Source: Acanthacorydalis orientalis (taxonomy: Eukaryota > Arthropoda > Insecta > Megaloptera > Corydalidae). From it: a stretch of 64,000 nucleotides of DNA. The translations under genes and the position numbers were made by a program. Positions 62,990-64,000 of the stretch are shown here, piece by piece; the stretch's first letter is position 1; every line of letters begins with the position of its first letter. The stretch is from assembly GCA_034766995.1 (NCBI GenBank), contig CM068314.1, positions 33,173,208 to 33,237,207 of the forward strand. The letters run 5' to 3'. The notes beneath the pieces were generated by a model. It made no database searches and was not told the origin of the DNA. It saw nothing but the letters and a program-made list of their open reading frames with translations.

Positions 62990-64000
62990 AAAGTGCACTA
63001 ATCATTTTATATTTACAGCCAAAACAAAATGCTTAGTGAATCTTGGGACACCCTATATATTCGGTAAGAGATTAACAATACTGAAAAAATGTCGAATTGT
63101 AGACGGAAATACCTAATGTATAAATAAGAAACTAAATATAATCAATATTGTCATCCAAGAAATAGTTTATAATTTTTCTTAGAATAAAAGGTAGAAATCC
63201 CTACTGAAACATTTAAAAATATTATTATTAATAGTTCTCTAAATAAAAATCAGCAGTTCTTCGAAAGCGTGTTATTAAAACCATAAATATTTTTCATGAA
63301 ATAATACTAAAAAAATATTTAAAATTTTATTAATCACCACAAACATAATATTGAGAGTATTTCATTGAGGAAGTGTATTTAGTTTAAAAGGTATTATTTT
63401 AGTACTCACCCTTTTCTTGGAAAAAATTGTAATTTAAGCATTTACCCGCAATATAACTGTTTTTGTTAAAGTTTCTTTGAAAAATTGAAGCTTAAATAGA
63501 TCAAGAAATACGAAGATGCATAATCAGAGAAATATTTTTAATAGGAACATGCTATCTAGGAATAATCGAAATAATAAGAACACTACTAAGGGCATTAGGA
63601 TCAGCAAGGAAATTAAAATTATGGAAAAAACTGCAATTTAAATGTTTAAAATATTGTTTTTAAAATTAATATTTAATATTTTATTATTACGTGATTCGTA
63701 TATCGTTTAAAATAATTGATTATAAATATTCTGACTTTTTTGTTAGAGGCAAAAAAAATACTGCAATGTCAGAAATCATGTCATTCAGTTAACGGCCATT
63801 AGTCATAATCAAATAACCAAAACAATAATTTATCGATTAATCAGTTCAACTCACACTTATAACGTATTTTTCTTTAATAACAAAACATAAAGATTTCCAT
63901 CCTGACAATTGTTTAAAACAACAAATGAACAGTATAAGCAAAAGTTGTAAATTTCATGAAAGGTGCTTTCCTTTAATACTTAGTACGGAAAAATTAAATT
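62325..64000. other. AT-rich non-coding DNA
   Basis: TA arrays at 62504-62522 and 62934-62984. The rest to the window end shows no recognisable feature. Confidence 0.6.
62934..62984. repeat. (TA)n microsatellite
   Basis: A TA array of about 51 bp. Confidence 0.95.

Overview
This window looks like a stretch of arthropod, most likely insect, nuclear DNA that is intergenic or lies inside very large introns. It is strongly AT-rich. It carries dozens of (TA)n microsatellites, many 40 to 100 bp long, and it has no bacterial-style gene packing. I see no complete host gene, rRNA, tRNA or CRISPR array. An insect is suggested by the mix of mariner-type transposons (cecropia-like, mauritiana-like and mellifera-like), piggyBac-like elements with TTAA target sites and an RTE-clade LINE. 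A hymenopteran or a similarly AT-rich insect is possible but not proven.

The annotatable content is mostly mobile-element debris. A full-length but broken cecropia-like mariner (1756-3312) carries a nested 342-bp solo LTR with its own TATA box and initiator. A second near-full-length mariner lies at 14893-16172. Five related copies of about 550-590 bp (9235-9805, 26083-26672, 38739-39309, 45959-46524, 51088-51635) keep both termini and the N-terminal DNA-binding half of the transposase. They lack the whole DD34D catalytic domain, and at least four share the same internal deletion junction, so they form one non-autonomous family. An 80-bp copy (19424-19503) is reduced to two termini. Other DNA transposons are a mauritiana-like mariner deleted in two places (27914-28467), a mellifera-like N-terminal fragment (near 29215-29470), an IS630/Tc1-like DUF4817-type relic (12936-13600), a piggyBac-like element (3750-4567), a possible degenerate second piggyBac-like element (61669-62320) and a short terminal-inverted-repeat MITE in two copies (21031-21232, 33335-33457).

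Retroelements other than the solo LTR are three 5'-truncated 3' ends of one RTE-clade LINE (9976-10038, 30523-30770, 42395-42461) and a 3'-terminal hairpin of another LINE or SINE (43665-43735). All three RTE ends and both MITE copies abut dinucleotide arrays. Local duplications include a 219-bp-period tandem repeat (33531-33890) and an older tandem pair (40913-41447).

Host function, if any, is most likely in GC-richer islands standing out of the AT-rich background (18030-18300, 25010-25390, 34160-34780, 44200-44760, 48965-49140, 58790-59180) and in one candidate coding exon on the minus strand (55810-56035) that ends in a good splice donor. A 93-nt hairpin at 52644-52736 is a candidate microRNA precursor or foldback element. 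Everything else appears to be AT-rich non-coding DNA.
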